Part shown: positions 1 to 12,559 of the stretch, piece by piece
Position numbering within the stretch: position 1 is the stretch's first letter
Layout of the letters: every line of letters starts with the position of its first letter
Origin: Mesaphorura yosii
Taxonomy: Eukaryota > Arthropoda > Collembola > Poduromorpha > Tullbergiidae
Assembly (NCBI GenBank): GCA_009869945.1
Contig: WIXG01000097.1
Span: forward strand, 164,419 to 228,418
Length of the DNA: 64,000 nucleotides
Direction: 5' to 3'
Program-made: the position numbers and the translations under genes
The notes under the pieces: generated by a model
Database searches by the model: none
What the model was told of the DNA's origin: nothing
What the model saw: the letters and a program-made list of their open reading frames with translations, nothing else

Positions 1-3000
1 AAGTGTGAGAGAGAAGCTCTAAAGTTACCATCAGGGCAAGCCACGATGCATGTAACTAGACGACTCACGAACGAAGGAAGAATGAGCCTGGGACAATGGA
101 CACATATAAAATTCAGGCAACAACCCTAAAATACTAAAATCCTCATAAAAAGCACGGGCAGGGTAGAATCGGATCTCATACAGAAATAACAGAGGAGAGA
201 GCGGCGCGGTGGTGCGGTGGAGGAAACGAAAGGAATCGGGAAAGGGAAGAAGAAATATAAGAAGCCAGGGCAAAGCCCCATAAGCCGAGACGCGTGAGGC
301 AGCCAGACCAAAGCCACTAGAACTAGAGCCCTACCGAGTCCAATGCCAAGCCAGTTTATAGTTTATGGTAAAAGCTGTAAAAAATGAGATAGACAAGACG
401 GGTATCATCCTTCTTGGAGCTGCAGTATCGAATTCTCCTCCATTGCAGCAACTGCACACTGCAGCAGCGCTCGGCTCTGATGCACGAGCAGCCAGAAGGA
501 ACGACATCGGGGATTCTTCAGTTGCATTATTGCACTTTTACAGCCCTTCCTCGCTCTATGCCTCACGCACTGTTTGATACTCCCGCTTCGGTTCGTGTTG
601 TTGTGCCTCCAGAAGTAAATTACTCGGAGCGCAAGAGTGCAACAGCTTGAGCCTGATGCCTGAGCCAAGTCTTGCGTCAGGCAGCTCGACTTTTAGCATG
701 GTTCGTGACTTGACACTTCGCTGCCAGCAATATCGCCTTCGCCCCGCAATGAAACCGGATAAAAAACTATAAAATCTTATTAAATGAGAACTTTTACTCG
801 AAACGAAAGTGCAATGGCAGGAGGGAAGAAGGAAGCTCGGCTGCAACTGCAACGTGTGCTTCTCCATGCGCAATGTGCAAGGCTGAATCAACCCCAAACC
901 CGGAATTCGTCATGATTTCTCAGACTCGGGAAAATCGCATCTTGCATCTCGTGCAGCTTTGTTCATGCAAAACGGCAGTTACAGTCTACAATGAACTTCT
1001 TCTTTCCCTTCTATGCCATAACTTTCAGCTTTTCCCTTTAAAATGCGTCTATATTCTGAATCTTCAACTGCACAGTACAACGAAGTGTATCTTGGATGAA
1101 AATCTAGACCAAATTACTAATAAAAATATCTGGCATTCTCTCCTTCGTCCGTCTTTTCTCATTTTAACCCTTTTACAATTTATTATTCTCAATTCTTTGC
1201 ACCACATCGGTCTGCATCTTTCCTCTCCCTCTTTAAATCCAGGAGCATCAGCACTCAGCAGCAGCGCTGAAGATCGTACAGGTCTCCTCGATTCGTGTTC
1301 CAAATCTATTATTACTATCTTCCATCGCGACACGATGGTCGCGACGAAGAACCCCAAAACCCTCATGCTCATGCAATGCACACAACAAAAAGAAGTTTTT
1401 GAGAAAAAAAAAGAAAGAAGAGAATCCGATCCGACCGTTTTCACATCTTTTCAAAGAGCAAACAGCCAGCCAGCCCAGCATCAATCTCATCATCCCCGAA
1501 CCTGAGCTCCTTCTTTTTCGGTGAACATCTTCAAATTTCTCATTTTCTCCTTCGAATCCGAAACTTTGCTGATGATTCTTTCCAGTTCCTGCCATGATCT
1601 AGCTTTCGGTAGAGGATATTTCCACTTTTTGCCTGGCTTATGGTTTTAATATTCCAGTTCCCGTATGCATGGACCTCTTTCATCGATCGCAGGCAAAAAA
1701 GTGAAAAAGAAGACTTCTTTTATGGGAGCAGGGTATGAAATGAAAAGAGGAACGTTTAAGAGAGTCGTGCAGTGAGAGCAGGGCGATGCAAGGTTCCCGT
1801 TTTTCTTTTTGATCAGTCCACAAAGAAGGTCGGTGCGAATGCACTACGGCTTTATATGGCACAAGAACACTGACTCACTTTACTTTTACGCGAGTGAATC
1901 TCTCGTATGTACGCGCACGCAAGTAAGAGCCATCATCAGTATTCGTAATACCTTCCACATGGAATTCTAAGGCAAGAACCATTAAGCGAGTGTGTATGCG
2001 CGAATACTGAATACGGGTACGGGAAATACGCGCATCTCGCGTACTTACGGACGCTCGTACTCCGTGAGTAAAAGTTTTGGTATGTGCAAGAGTGCAAGTT
2101 CCTCTTCGTAAAAGAGGAAGACCCATCTCGCCAGCAGAAGAAGTACGACCACGGCCACGGACTCGACCAAGACCAAGTCCGCCGCACCATTGCCATATCG
2201 TATTCCTGGGGTTTAACAATAAGCCAAGCAGCAGGAGAGGAAGGAAGCAGCATAAAGAAGTAGAAGTAGAAGTAGATGTAGAATAGCCTGCGTACGAAAC
2301 GAGGTGGAGAACAAGTACAATAGTCAGCCAGTGGTAGGAGTTCAGTTGTTCAGTACTACGCGCAGGCAGTGGTGGTGGTGGTAGACGAAGAAGAAGTTCG
2401 ATAAGTCCGTGAATAGATTATTATTTTTTTTAAATAGATTATTTAGTTTGTGTTGGTCTTCTTCTTGATATTCTCCTCATCACATCGCGGAACGTAGCGA
2501 CAGACTCTCCTCGCCTGCCTGCCCCGCTGGATGGATTCGAAATTGTCTTGGTTTTCGTGAAAGAAATCATTTCTCTGCACTTTTCGACTGCTATTCCCTG
2601 GATTCGTGGATTCATTATCAGCAAGAGAAAATTGGCAGTCAGTGTCACAGTGTGGTCAGGGTTGTGTTCACTACCATTGGCAATAATAAATTATGGAACA
2701 CAAGAATTCATATTCTTGACGAAGATCCGCAGAGAAAATCGAAATTGAAATGTGAAATTTCCAAATTCTGAAGAATAAGCAGATAATCAATGCATACGGG
2801 AGAAATATCAATATCACAGTGCAACGAGAAGGAATCGTGAATCGAAAGTGTATCATACGCTCACCCGCAAGACACAAGCACCGAACCACATCTCTTCCAA
2901 TAGTGCATACTGCGTTATTACACATACATAAATCAAAGGTAAACAAAGAAAAATATGTCACTCAATTAGAGACGTGTTGTTGTGTAATAGATGTAATTAA

Positions 3001-3534
3001 TATGCACAAAGAGCAGAGGGACGGCTGACGGGACGAGATAACGCAAAAGTTTTACATTTATCGGTTATCATCAAAGCTGATGTCTGATATGTGGCATTGA
3101 GCCTGACAAAAATAAATCCTGATAGTGGATATCGCCTTTTGCCTTCTACTTTGATTAAGTTCAAATGATTTGAATGATGTGCGAAGTTCAGCAAAGTTCC
3201 ACCTATTAAAAGTGGCAAATGGAAAATTCCTTAGTCATTAGTCGTCTTCGTGGTCCATGAAGACCGAAAAGTGAAAGCCTCATATTGGCCTGGCCTTCCT
3301 GGCTTAATTTTAATTCTTTCTGTTTGCGTGTTTCTAGTGCGTCATTGAACATCCTGGTTTCCAAATGCAAGATCGTCATTGAATACATCACGCGTTCAAG
3401 ATCCGCAAGCACAAGTTAACTAGTGTAGAATCAATTTATTTTTGCTGGAAACCTGTTCAAAATAAGGCTTCAAAATTGCAACCCAACGTAGACGTCACCA
3501 CCACAACATTTACTGGCAGCAGATATCAGCGGAT
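1..3534. other. Upstream non-coding region with short simple repeats
   Basis: I found no convincing coding exon here. Open frames on both strands are short, low in complexity and lack splice-supported partners. Visible structure is limited to short microsatellite tracts: an imperfect GTAGAA run near 2258-2285 and a GGT run near 2369-2382 followed by GAA repeats. The last part probably includes promoter and 5' untranslated sequence of the MATH-BTB gene whose first ATG is at 3535. No transcription start could be fixed. Confidence 0.5.
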
Positions 3535-6500
3535 ATGCATCATCCTGTGAGATCCAGGGGAAGTATTGCAGCTGATGGCCTGGGTGTCGCAGGCGCTGGT
3601 GGAAGCCTAAATGGCGGTGGTGGCCATTCTATACCAGTTGGTATTCCAAGTAGTCTTGTCAATCAAATACTCAATCATAATCATGACATGTTCCCGCAAA
3701 TACCAGCACCATCCAACCACAGTTTTCGTGGGAACAAACGTCTCCGGACAGGAGCTGCAGCTATGCAAATGCAGGCAGATGTAAGTACACTAATGCTTGA
3801 TTTATTCAACAATTCTAGGTTAAGTGAGAATAAGAAGTCATAAATTAAGAAGGAGTCGAAACAAATAACAGATAATTAACAGCAATAATTGTGGTCTGGC
3901 AGTAAAGACTTGGAAAGTGAAGCCATGTTATCCTCAGAATGAATTCAGCCTCCCTCTTCCCAGATCTTTGTACTCGTAGGAACCAGTTAGCCGTTTGAAC
4001 TTGTCTTCTATGGGTCTTGGATTCGCGTTGTCAGGAACCTTCTCCAAAATTGGAACCTTAAGAACTTGCCTTCCTTTCTCTTCATGTTCGTAGGCGAAAT
4101 GTACTTGTGAGTCACGCCTGAACTCAGCAGGGTCAGATCCACTCGCGATGAAGGCCTCGATTTTCGATGAGGAGTATTTTTGACCTGTGCTTCCACTAGT
4201 CTTGTATGACTCCGTACCATCCAAATGACGTCTTATACGCTGTCACTGAAATTAGCTGTCGACCCAACGTGGTTTGAGAATGAGCCAGATTCTTTGTAGG
4301 CGGCACAATGGGTCATATCGACGACACGATGAGCTGTACCACACGTGAACCGCTTGTCGACATTGATGTACCTATCACGGCCATAGTCAACAGTAGCAGA
4401 GGTAGTGACACAATGACGTAGCAGGCATTTTGTTTGCCGACACCAGAGTGTTCCTGGACCATAATGGCCGTACAGGGCGTTCTTATTAATCATTTCAATC
4501 ATATCTGTTAATAAATCAACAATGTTGGTGAATTGTTAGTCCATTTCACTAGGGAGTGTTTCAACAGTGTCATACCTTCAGGAAACCCGCTTCTCATACC
4601 AAGTGAAGGCTCGCCACCGGGTAGCTGTGCGTATGAAATTAAATCCTGAACAGTTTCTTGACATTAATCTATCTGGCCCCAACACCAAGAGTTTGTTTGA
4701 TGAAGAAATTTTTCAAATCCGTAGCCAAGATTCTACTTAACAATTTCATTTCTGAAGTACTCGCAGTGTTACGAATGCCTGGAATTGAGACGGTGAATTT
4801 CTGCTGATTACCTCGTATCCCATCCGTGAAAGATTGAAGGACTTTCACATCACTTGAATTGAATTCAAAGTTTGACATCTGTGGTGTGCTGAATGATTTA
4901 GGGCCGAATCTTTCCCACGTTGCGAAAATATTATCATCGCAAGTATTACAATACTGATTTGACTCCTGTATCAACTACTAGAATTCGACTTACGCTGATC
5001 AGGATTCTCGAAAATTGGGTCACCTGACTCTGGGTCTCACTGCCAAGCTCCAGCGATTCTCGGATCAGCGGATTGTTGTGTCCCAATTTGTGATATCTTC
5101 TGCTTCTTCACACTAGTAGTAATTGATTTTTCGAGTTTCCTCCTCTCTGGTGTTTTAACAAAAGTAACGCCCGCTGCACATCTTCGAAATGTGACGTAGA
5201 GGTAATGAATACACCGACCTCTTGCAGTTTGAGCTTCTTTCTTTGTTTCATCTTCGCCTTCGTGCCCTTCCATCTCGGCAATTTCGCTTCTTTGAATTAC
5301 TTCATCATCGTTGTCAAAAAAGGAGATGTTATCTAAAATGTTCTTGTTGGCTTCGTTCGCCATTATTTCAGCGTTTAAATCAAATGAGGCAGCAATCAGC
5401 ACAGAAAGGTTACTAAACTTAAACATTGACCGAAGAATTATTATTGAAACCAAAATTAAAGCAAAATTTACTGATACGGTTGGTTATTCTCGATGGTTTT
5501 TAAATGCTCGCCACCCATTCGTATTTTGAACAATATTATTACAAACAATAAATTTATTGCTTCACTACAGGAAGCTCTGCAAGCCTTAGCTGGACCTAGC
5601 CTTAGTATGGTAAATTCATCAGAGACATTCGCAATTTCAGAGGTAAGAACGCCCAGGACAGAATAAGAAAGAATCCATTGTTCAGATATGAATATTATGC
5701 TTCATTGAACGGGCGAAATCTTTGCAGGTGTCAATGACTCGGACAGTCTTTAACTGGAACATACAAAACTTCAGAGGTTCGTGTGAATTTTGTTTACTGA
5801 CTATTAAGACTAGGAATGAAACTGATGGATGGAAAATGTGATTTCAGATATATGCAACGCACAAACACCATTAGATATTAATGGCCAACCTATTTTTGGT
5901 AATGCCTTGTCCAACTATTAACTTCAGTTAAGTTGACCTGAAATGGGAAATTAATTACGAGTTTTTTTTTGTTTAGTTCCATTTCGTTCTTCATCGTTTA
6001 CGGCTGGGGCGGAAATCAATAAAAATAGTGAATGGTAAGAAAGTTGAATGGTCATTCCGAATGTCATGAATGCTCTGGAGTGACCGTCAGCGATATGAAC
6101 TTGCTGAACTTAACATTTCGCAGGTATGTTCGAGTGCAACCGACGTCCATTCCAAGTTATGGTAGTACAAATCCAATCCTAAGACAACCTTGTGTCCTGC
6201 TGGTACTATGCCTGGACAAGATACTAGGAAGAGAGAAAACGCCAATCAATGCACGGTATGAATTGTATTGAGAAGCAGATTGAACACGAATTTGTTCATA
6301 GGCTTACTGTGCGCAACATAACATAAGATGTAAACAACCTAAGACGCTCGCCTCTTATAGCGAAACTTGGCGTTTAATGTGCAATTCGAATCACACTTCG
6401 TTTGTGAAGGTTTTATTGTATTTCATTTGTCTTCCCGTTTGAATTGATATGACTCTTCATTCAAAGTGAAAGTAACAAAGTACTTCAGTATTACTAGTTT

Positions 6501-8013
6501 GATTTTCAATTTAATTGATTCATTTTTAAGTTTACATTTTCCTTTAAATATGAGTAATCGAAAGTTAGTGAAACCAGCGATTAGTGATGAGTCTGATTTT
6601 CTATCGCGTGCGATCCCGATTGTGTATGACCAAAAGTTGTTAATTTTAACTCTGTCTTCTCTTCTCTTGGACCGAATAAGTTCGGATGAACCTTCTTAAT
6701 CTTACCAATAGTTGTTCTTATCGTTGTTACATGCCTTAACTTAGTAAACGCTTCAGTAAGTAAACCTTCGGGTCTATATAAATACAGAGAAGATTAGCAT
6801 GGCCCCTGCGCAAGGATGACACACAATTCGTGAGGCGTTAAACGCTTCAATAAAAATTACATTATGCAACATTACATTACATTAATAATTAATAATAATA
6901 CATAATAAATAATTACATTAATTACAGATATGCAATTTATGCAGCTTCTCAGACTGGCAGTCCCATCGGGGTTACTGGCTGTAAGATTCTAAATGAATGC
7001 CTTGTTGAGCAAAGTGTATGACTGAAGTTTAACATCGTAACTAATTTCTGTACAGTTGTTGGAATGCAATCAAAAATATTTCATCCGCTGAATGGTGGTA
7101 CAAACTATGATCTGGATACAGTTAATGCACCATATATTTATATTGGGAATTTCGGTTCATCGACGACAACCTTATGTATTCAAGTCAAACTTGAAATTAT
7201 ATCTGATCCAATTCCAACGATGGAGCCCGTTGGGTCCGATCGTACTCTGACCGCTGAGACTGAACTGCTGAGCCAAATCTATGACTTGTGGTCGTCCAAA
7301 ACTGGAGCTGATATATTGATCCAGTGTGGTACGGAACTGTTCCAGGCTCACAAGACGATATTATCAGGTATTAAATACTAATTTATAGAAAATTAGAATG
7401 ATGGAGGAGGAAGTTGAATGAGGAATTAATTGTCATTGTTTTTCTAGCTCGAAGTCCAGTATTTGCCAGAATGCTTGAGCATGACATGGTTGAAAAGGAG
7501 ACGCAAAAAATTAAAATTGATGACATCGATCCAATAGTAATGGAGGAAACCCTCAAGTATTTATATTGTGGTGTACTCAACATCCCTTTCGATTACGACT
7601 TAATGGCTGGATTGCTGCATGCGGCCGACAAAGTATGGTTTAACAATATTTCTAAACTATTGTCAAATCGCTAACATTTTATGATGTCTTGTTTCACCAG
7701 TACGAGCTTGAGAAACTCAAGACTTTCTGCATGGAAGAGTTATTCAGGCACATTTCGCTAGAAAACGCTGGGCACTTGGCTGTACTGTCATATCTTCATA
7801 ATTGGGATCCAACGCTCAAAGATAAAATCAATCAGTATATTCAGAGGTACGTTACCTTCCTTCCTTTTCACTTCTAAAATTTTGAATTGTGGCTCCAATT
7901 CCCATGAAAATGTAATTCCAATGCTTTCCAGAAACTGTGTAACACTTTGGAAAAAGGCCAACTTCCGAAAACTTTTAGTGGAGCATCCGGCAGCTTTTGG
8001 TGATGACGACTGA
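3535..8013 (+). CDS. MATH-BTB (SPOP-like) putative Cul3 substrate adaptor
   Basis: Eleven exons join in phase to a 461-residue protein: 3535-3780, 5571-5642, 5728-5776, 5848-5898, 5977-6034, 6124-6255, 6928-6980, 7056-7367, 7448-7632, 7701-7846 and 7932-8013. The first 82 residues are Gly/Ser/His-rich and look disordered. Residues about 107-260 form a MATH domain (it opens with FNWNIQNF). Residues about 285-400 form a BTB/POZ domain with GADILIQCG, AHKTILSARSPVF and LKYLYCGVLN, followed by a short BACK-like tail ending GDDD. Proteins of this family bind substrates through MATH and cullin-3 through BTB. The N-terminal extension and first intron (1,790 bp, holding a minus-strand candidate gene) are longer than usual, so exon 1 could be an alternative start. 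The other joins are well supported. Confidence 0.85.
3934..5426 (-). CDS. Unrecognised multi-exon gene nested in MATH-BTB intron 1
   Basis: Read on the minus strand, consecutive stretches have protein-like composition and can be joined by introns of about 40-70 bp. One covers about 5100-5000 (contains GHNNPLIRES), one about 4942-4815 (YCNTCDDNIFATW), one about 4755-4690 (LLSRILATDLKNFF), one about 4620-4572 (LPGGEPSLGMRSGFPE), and one about 4503-4240 (YGHYGPGTLWCRQTKC plus further cysteines). A charged C-terminal piece ends at 3934. The best join, across 4571-4504, has a GTATGA donor, an AACAG acceptor and a conserved phase. The cysteines and a hydrophobic N-terminus near 5426 hint at secretion, but the link from that ATG to the second exon is unresolved. 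The last join, near 4237-4200, needs a very short intron or a frameshift. I do not recognise the family. A decaying gene is the alternative. Confidence 0.42.
6745..6853 (+). repeat. Near-identical 15-bp flanks around U6 copy (target-site duplication)
   Basis: The 15-mer taaacgcttcagtaa at 6745-6759 recurs as taaacgcttcaataa at 6839-6853, with one mismatch. The two copies exactly bracket the U6-like sequence. A duplication of this length around a small-RNA copy is what LINE-mediated retro-insertion leaves. Confidence 0.6.
6760..6838 (+). pseudogene. Retro-inserted, truncated U6 snRNA copy
   Basis: Positions 6783-6822 match the core of spliceosomal U6 RNA, including the ACAGAG box and AGATTAGCATGG, followed by CCCCTGCGCAAGGATGACAC. 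Up to about 6838 it continues with a slightly altered AATTCGTGAGGCGTT end. The 5' part is defective. Only a TTCGG loop remnant at about 6767-6771 precedes the core, and the usual spacer between the 5' stem-loop and ACAGAG is shortened by roughly 15 bases. No terminating T-run follows. It lies in the sense orientation within the 6256-6927 intron of the MATH-BTB gene. The deletion and the flanking repeat argue for a dead copy rather than a working U6 gene. Confidence 0.75.
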
Positions 8014-8035
8014 ATCACAATCGGCAAACTCGTAC

Positions 8036-8041
8036 AATAAA
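8036..8041 (+). terminator. AATAAA polyadenylation signal
   Basis: An AATAAA hexamer lies 23 bases after the MATH-BTB stop codon. This is very close, so transcripts using it would have a short 3' untranslated region. Confidence 0.45.
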
Positions 8042-9945
8042 AGTTCAGGACAGTTTCAGCCTCCGTATTAATAGGTAGAGTATGTAAGACTGTAGAAAGT
8101 CAAGTGCTGACTACTTCAGGAAATTCAGGATTAGGAGCCGTAACGCAAAACTGCCATGTAATTAACGTTATACAATTTAGAATTTATGGATAAGCTAGTT
8201 TACAGAGAGCAAAGCACTACTAAACACAAGCATTTAACGTAAATTTTGCTCCAGCGTTACGTACTGTAATGTCTAATTATTACTTCTGCAAGCTATGAAT
8301 CTTTCTTAAAACAACTTCGGATCACTCAAGCCTTGTACAATAATTTGATACAATGTTTCGAAACAATTCTGTAGATATTGTAGGGTATAAGAAATTACAG
8401 TGAAAAACCTTGTGATGTTTAATTTAGTTAATTTTAGTAGGAAAAACTGAACAGTATTTTCTCGATTTTGTTAAGCCTAGCTCGATTTTAGCTTAGTATT
8501 GTTTTTTAGTTTAAGTAAGATTGTTTAATTAGTAGTTTATCATAACTTATTCTCAGAAATGCGAAAAAGCTTGGGTGGTACATCGCGGCACGATAATGGC
8601 TTTACCTTCCATCAAAAATGGATACGCACAATACAATCGAATCGACACAATTCAAATTCGATCCTGTAGGCTCTGTGAGCTGCGTCATTTCGTCTCATAT
8701 CAGCAGCAGAAACAAACTATGCATTTACCTTTCGTTATTGTTGTGAATGATTTAATTCCAATGCCAAGTTTTCTAGCCTCCTTTCCTTACTTTCGAACCA
8801 AGTCTCACTTTCACCTTTACTTTAATTCCTTTAGAAGCCCAAAAACTTATTGTTTACGATGATTACGTATTCGCACTGCAGAATCGAATCGAAGAATGAA
8901 CATTGTCCATACATGAATTGTATTTTCTGTAACTGTGACTTACAGCTAAGCTAAGGATAAGAATGGGTAAATTGTGTACGACGATGGCATTTACAGTGAT
9001 GATTACGACAAATTCCAATCTTCAACAGCTCCTCTGTAATATGATTTCCAAAAATACCAAATTGAATCATAATGAACTAAAACTTTAATAAATTATAAGA
9101 GTTAGATTCTCATCGGGCCGTAATGCACTGATAAAACTTAATGTAATGGATTGATAGGCACAAGAAACTACTTTTGTACATGTCATAGGCATACTCCATG
9201 GTGGGCATCAGTAAATTTTATAACCGTATGTCGTAAGAGTTTTAAATATAGTTTTTGATATAAGCAATAAACTATTTTATGTTCCTACAATGTGTCGAGT
9301 AATCTATCAGAAAACTCATTCAACTTTCGTGGGAGCTTGGGACTGGTCTGGAGATCGAAATACTTGAACATGGTGCATTTGAGAGGCGAGGCTGACACCG
9401 GCATCGACAGAATTCTAACAGCAACATGAGACTTTATTTCAGCGATGACAGCATATACAGCATACGGTAAATACATGGTGAACTAAACTAAACAACCATC
9501 AATGGCTAAACTCTAGCTATAGCTATTCTAAGATTTTAAAGTCGATTTTACGACAATGCTGACGCATATAATCATTAATCACACTATCACCGCTTCCGCT
9601 TAACTAAGGACTAGATTTTCGTTCTGCATGCAAATGGTTAACAACGATTGAGTTGACAAGCTTGAAATGAAATGCAACAATGCAAGGGTATTAAATGCGA
9701 GGAAATAAAGATTCACATCAGAGTACGAAATACTCCAAGGAAGTCATTTCGTGTTACTCGGCAGAATTGGCATGGGATGGTACACATCGAGAGGTTCCAA
9801 CATTTCGAAGATAATTACAGTGCTTCCTTATATTCAAGCATGCTACTCCATTCCTATTTAGCGCCATGACTTGGTTATAGTTATAAGATTCCAAGTCATA
9901 GTCACGTTATTACATCATTGAAGTGTTAACGCTATTTTAGGCCTA
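8042..9945. other. Convergent intergenic region
   Basis: This AT-rich region separates the 3' ends of the plus-strand MATH-BTB gene and the minus-strand SUCLA2 gene. The longest frame (8575-8862, plus) has no recognisable domain and no splice context. The right end is probably SUCLA2 3' untranslated sequence. A minus-strand AATAAA (plus-strand tttatt) near 9431 is one possible cleavage signal. No RNA gene or repeat was recognised. Confidence 0.5.
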
Positions 9946-11829
9946 CTAGATGGGGATCTCAAAGTTGATGTCAACTTTCGCCGATCTTGCAAGCTTAACA
10001 ATGTTGGACAGTTTGACGGCTAGTCTGGCAGCTTCATCTAAATTGTCGCAAGGCAAAATCTTCATCCCCGAACTAGCAATTAATACTTTTGCATCATCAA
10101 CGTTAGTTCCCTGTAAACAGAACATGATCATTATGTAACACTTTCTTCATAAACAGTTTATGTGTGGATTATGGACTTACTTGAAGTCTGGCAATAATTG
10201 GTGTCTTGAGTTTAAGTTCTTGTGCCGCAGCAATGATACCTTCGGCAATCACATCACAACGCATGATTCCTCCAAAAATGTTGACCATGATTGCATGAAC
10301 CTACAGTCAGTTAGTGAGAACTTCACTGCTTAACAATGTTGCTTGATTTGGGATTTGTCCTATCGTCTCGTAAAGAATTTGCCGCCGGAAACTTACCTTG
10401 GGATCGGCTGTAATGATTTTGAATGCTTCTTTGACTTGCGATGCAGTTGCGCCACCACCCACATCCAAAAAATTGGCTGGGCTTCCACCGTGCAATTTGA
10501 CTAATGAAAAATGCCGAAATTGTACTGGAATCGACCAGATCTAGCTCATTACTATTACTGTCCGTCTAGGTTCACTTACTGATGTCCATTGTAGCCATTG
10601 CAAGTCCAGCTCCGTTTACCAAACAACCAATGTCGCCGTCCAGAGCGATATAATTTAAGTTGTGCTTTGCAGCTTCAACTTCTTTCTCATCTTCCTGAGT
10701 CCAGTCCCTCAGATCAAATATTTTCTTTTGTCGAAATTCAGCATTGTCATCAAATCGAAGCTTGGCGTCCAAGCACATAACTATGAAGTAGAAAATTAGT
10801 CATGGATGCTAAATAATAATACTCTACAAATTAATTGATAGAAGCCTTACATTCTCCATTGGAATCCTCTGCCAAGGGATTGATTTCAACCATCAGAGAA
10901 TCAGTTTTTTTGAACATTTCATAACACTTGAGGAACATCTCGGAAATTTCTTTACTACGATCTCCAAATCCAAGTTTTTGAGCTACAGATAAAGCCTTTT
11001 GTGGGGTGAGCCCCTCGACGATGTCGATTGGTTCTTTCAGGATGGCATCAGGATTTTCTGCAGCTACATCTTCAATATTTACACCACCTTGTGATGAAGC
11101 AATTATTACAGGACCCTAGGTACATACGTAAAAATTAATTTTATTAATTTACTATTACTTAACCTTAGTTGAGTTAACAATATGCGAGGGACATCGAACA
11201 TACCGCGAAAGCTCTTTCCATCATAATGCAAAAGTAGTACTCCTTTCTTGGATACTTTCTCTCAGTTATCATGACCGAATTGCAAATTCGACCTTTCTCT
11301 CCCGTCTGCTTGGTCACCAAAAAGTCTCCAATCATTTTTCCTGAAATTTCTCCGGCTTCCTTCGGGCTGGTAGAAAATGGAAGAAGTTCAATCGGAGCCG
11401 AGTGAATAGATAAAATTACCAGTTATTATTAGCCTTACGAAAAGACCAGTTTGACACCCCCTTTTAGACCACCTTTAAAACCACCCTTGCCTCTTCCACC
11501 GGTAAGAACTTGTGCCTTGATAACAAGATCCTTTGCTTTTAAGTCTTCAGCAATTTTGACCGCCTCGCCTGCACTTTTCGCAACTCCAAACTTTGGGACG
11601 GGAATTCCGTTTTCTGACAAAATTGTGTAGCTAACATATTCATGAACGTTAAGAAATCTTCGAGTTTCTTGCAGGAGGTTCTAATTACCCAATATAAAAT
11701 AATGGATTAATGAATCAGTACCAGCCATTAAGCATTAACCCTTAAGTAATGAATAGACCATTGAGTGTTTACCTGAGGTGTCAAAACTCTCGACACTCCT
11801 AGCGCAGATCTGGTCAAAATATTAGCCAT
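9946..11829 (-). CDS. SUCLA2: Succinyl-CoA ligase (ADP-forming) beta subunit, mitochondrial
   Basis: This is the ATP-specific beta subunit of the TCA-cycle enzyme in the mitochondrial matrix. It pairs with the alpha subunit to convert succinyl-CoA, ADP and phosphate to succinate, CoA and ATP. Exon 1 (11773-11829) encodes [19 protein letters not shown], a basic, acid-free presequence. Exon 2 (11439-11680) begins [18 protein letters not shown] and carries the ATP-grasp motif [14 protein letters not shown]. Later exons carry [47 protein letters not shown] and [14 protein letters not shown], then [49 protein letters not shown] and [11 protein letters not shown]. The protein ends INFEIPI at 9946. 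All exons on the minus strand join in phase and length is near the family norm. The QKKIFDLxDWTQED segment and overall match favour SUCLA2 over the GTP-specific paralogue. Confidence 0.95.
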
Positions 11830-12559
11830 TGTGCAAGCAATTTTGTGATCGACCGTCCCGAAGTGTTCTACTCGTCTCTGTGGCTAGTTGGCAGTTGAGG
11901 CTTTGACAAAATTACAATTTGGAGCTGTTCCCCATTTAAAATCAACCAAAGCGAAGTTAAATTCAGCTGTCGCGGTGAGGTTCCGGACTCAGCTGGGTCA
12001 TGACACGAATATAAAGCAGTGTGCACTCGTGATATTAGCATAAACAAACTCGTACTGAAAGTCCAATAACTTATCACTATCACTACTCACTTCCCAGCAG
12101 TTACTTTCACAAGTTCTGGGTGTTCGATAAGGGGAAGTGTGAAACTTAACTGTGCCAAGTGCTGAGGTGTTTGAAAACTTCCTCGCCAATGTGCAGACCC
12201 AGCTATATCTAAAGTTATGCAGTGAATGAATACGGGCTTGAGCTATTTCGCGAAAATAAGAATATCATCACATCACATCTCGCAACATCACACCATACCG
12301 AGCCACGACCACGATATCAAACGGGACATGCTACACCAGATTGCAATTTCTCATATAACTGATAACGTTTGTGAGCTTAACCGATCCAAGTCAAGGTTTA
12401 TCTTGAAAGATATATAACACGAGATTGTTTTAATCGCATTTCAATTTCTTATTTCATGTACTACTTAATTATGATTATGAATTATATTACATTATCATGT
12501 CACATCTCATTCGTATACCCGCCCCGATATTTGCATAACTCCGACTATGGTACGGGACC
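11830..12559. other. Intergenic: SUCLA2 promoter side and DNALI1 3' side
   Basis: Both flanking genes are on the minus strand, so this holds the SUCLA2 5' untranslated and promoter region and the 3' end of DNALI1. The short frames here have no recognisable domain. I saw no TATA box or RNA gene. Confidence 0.45.
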
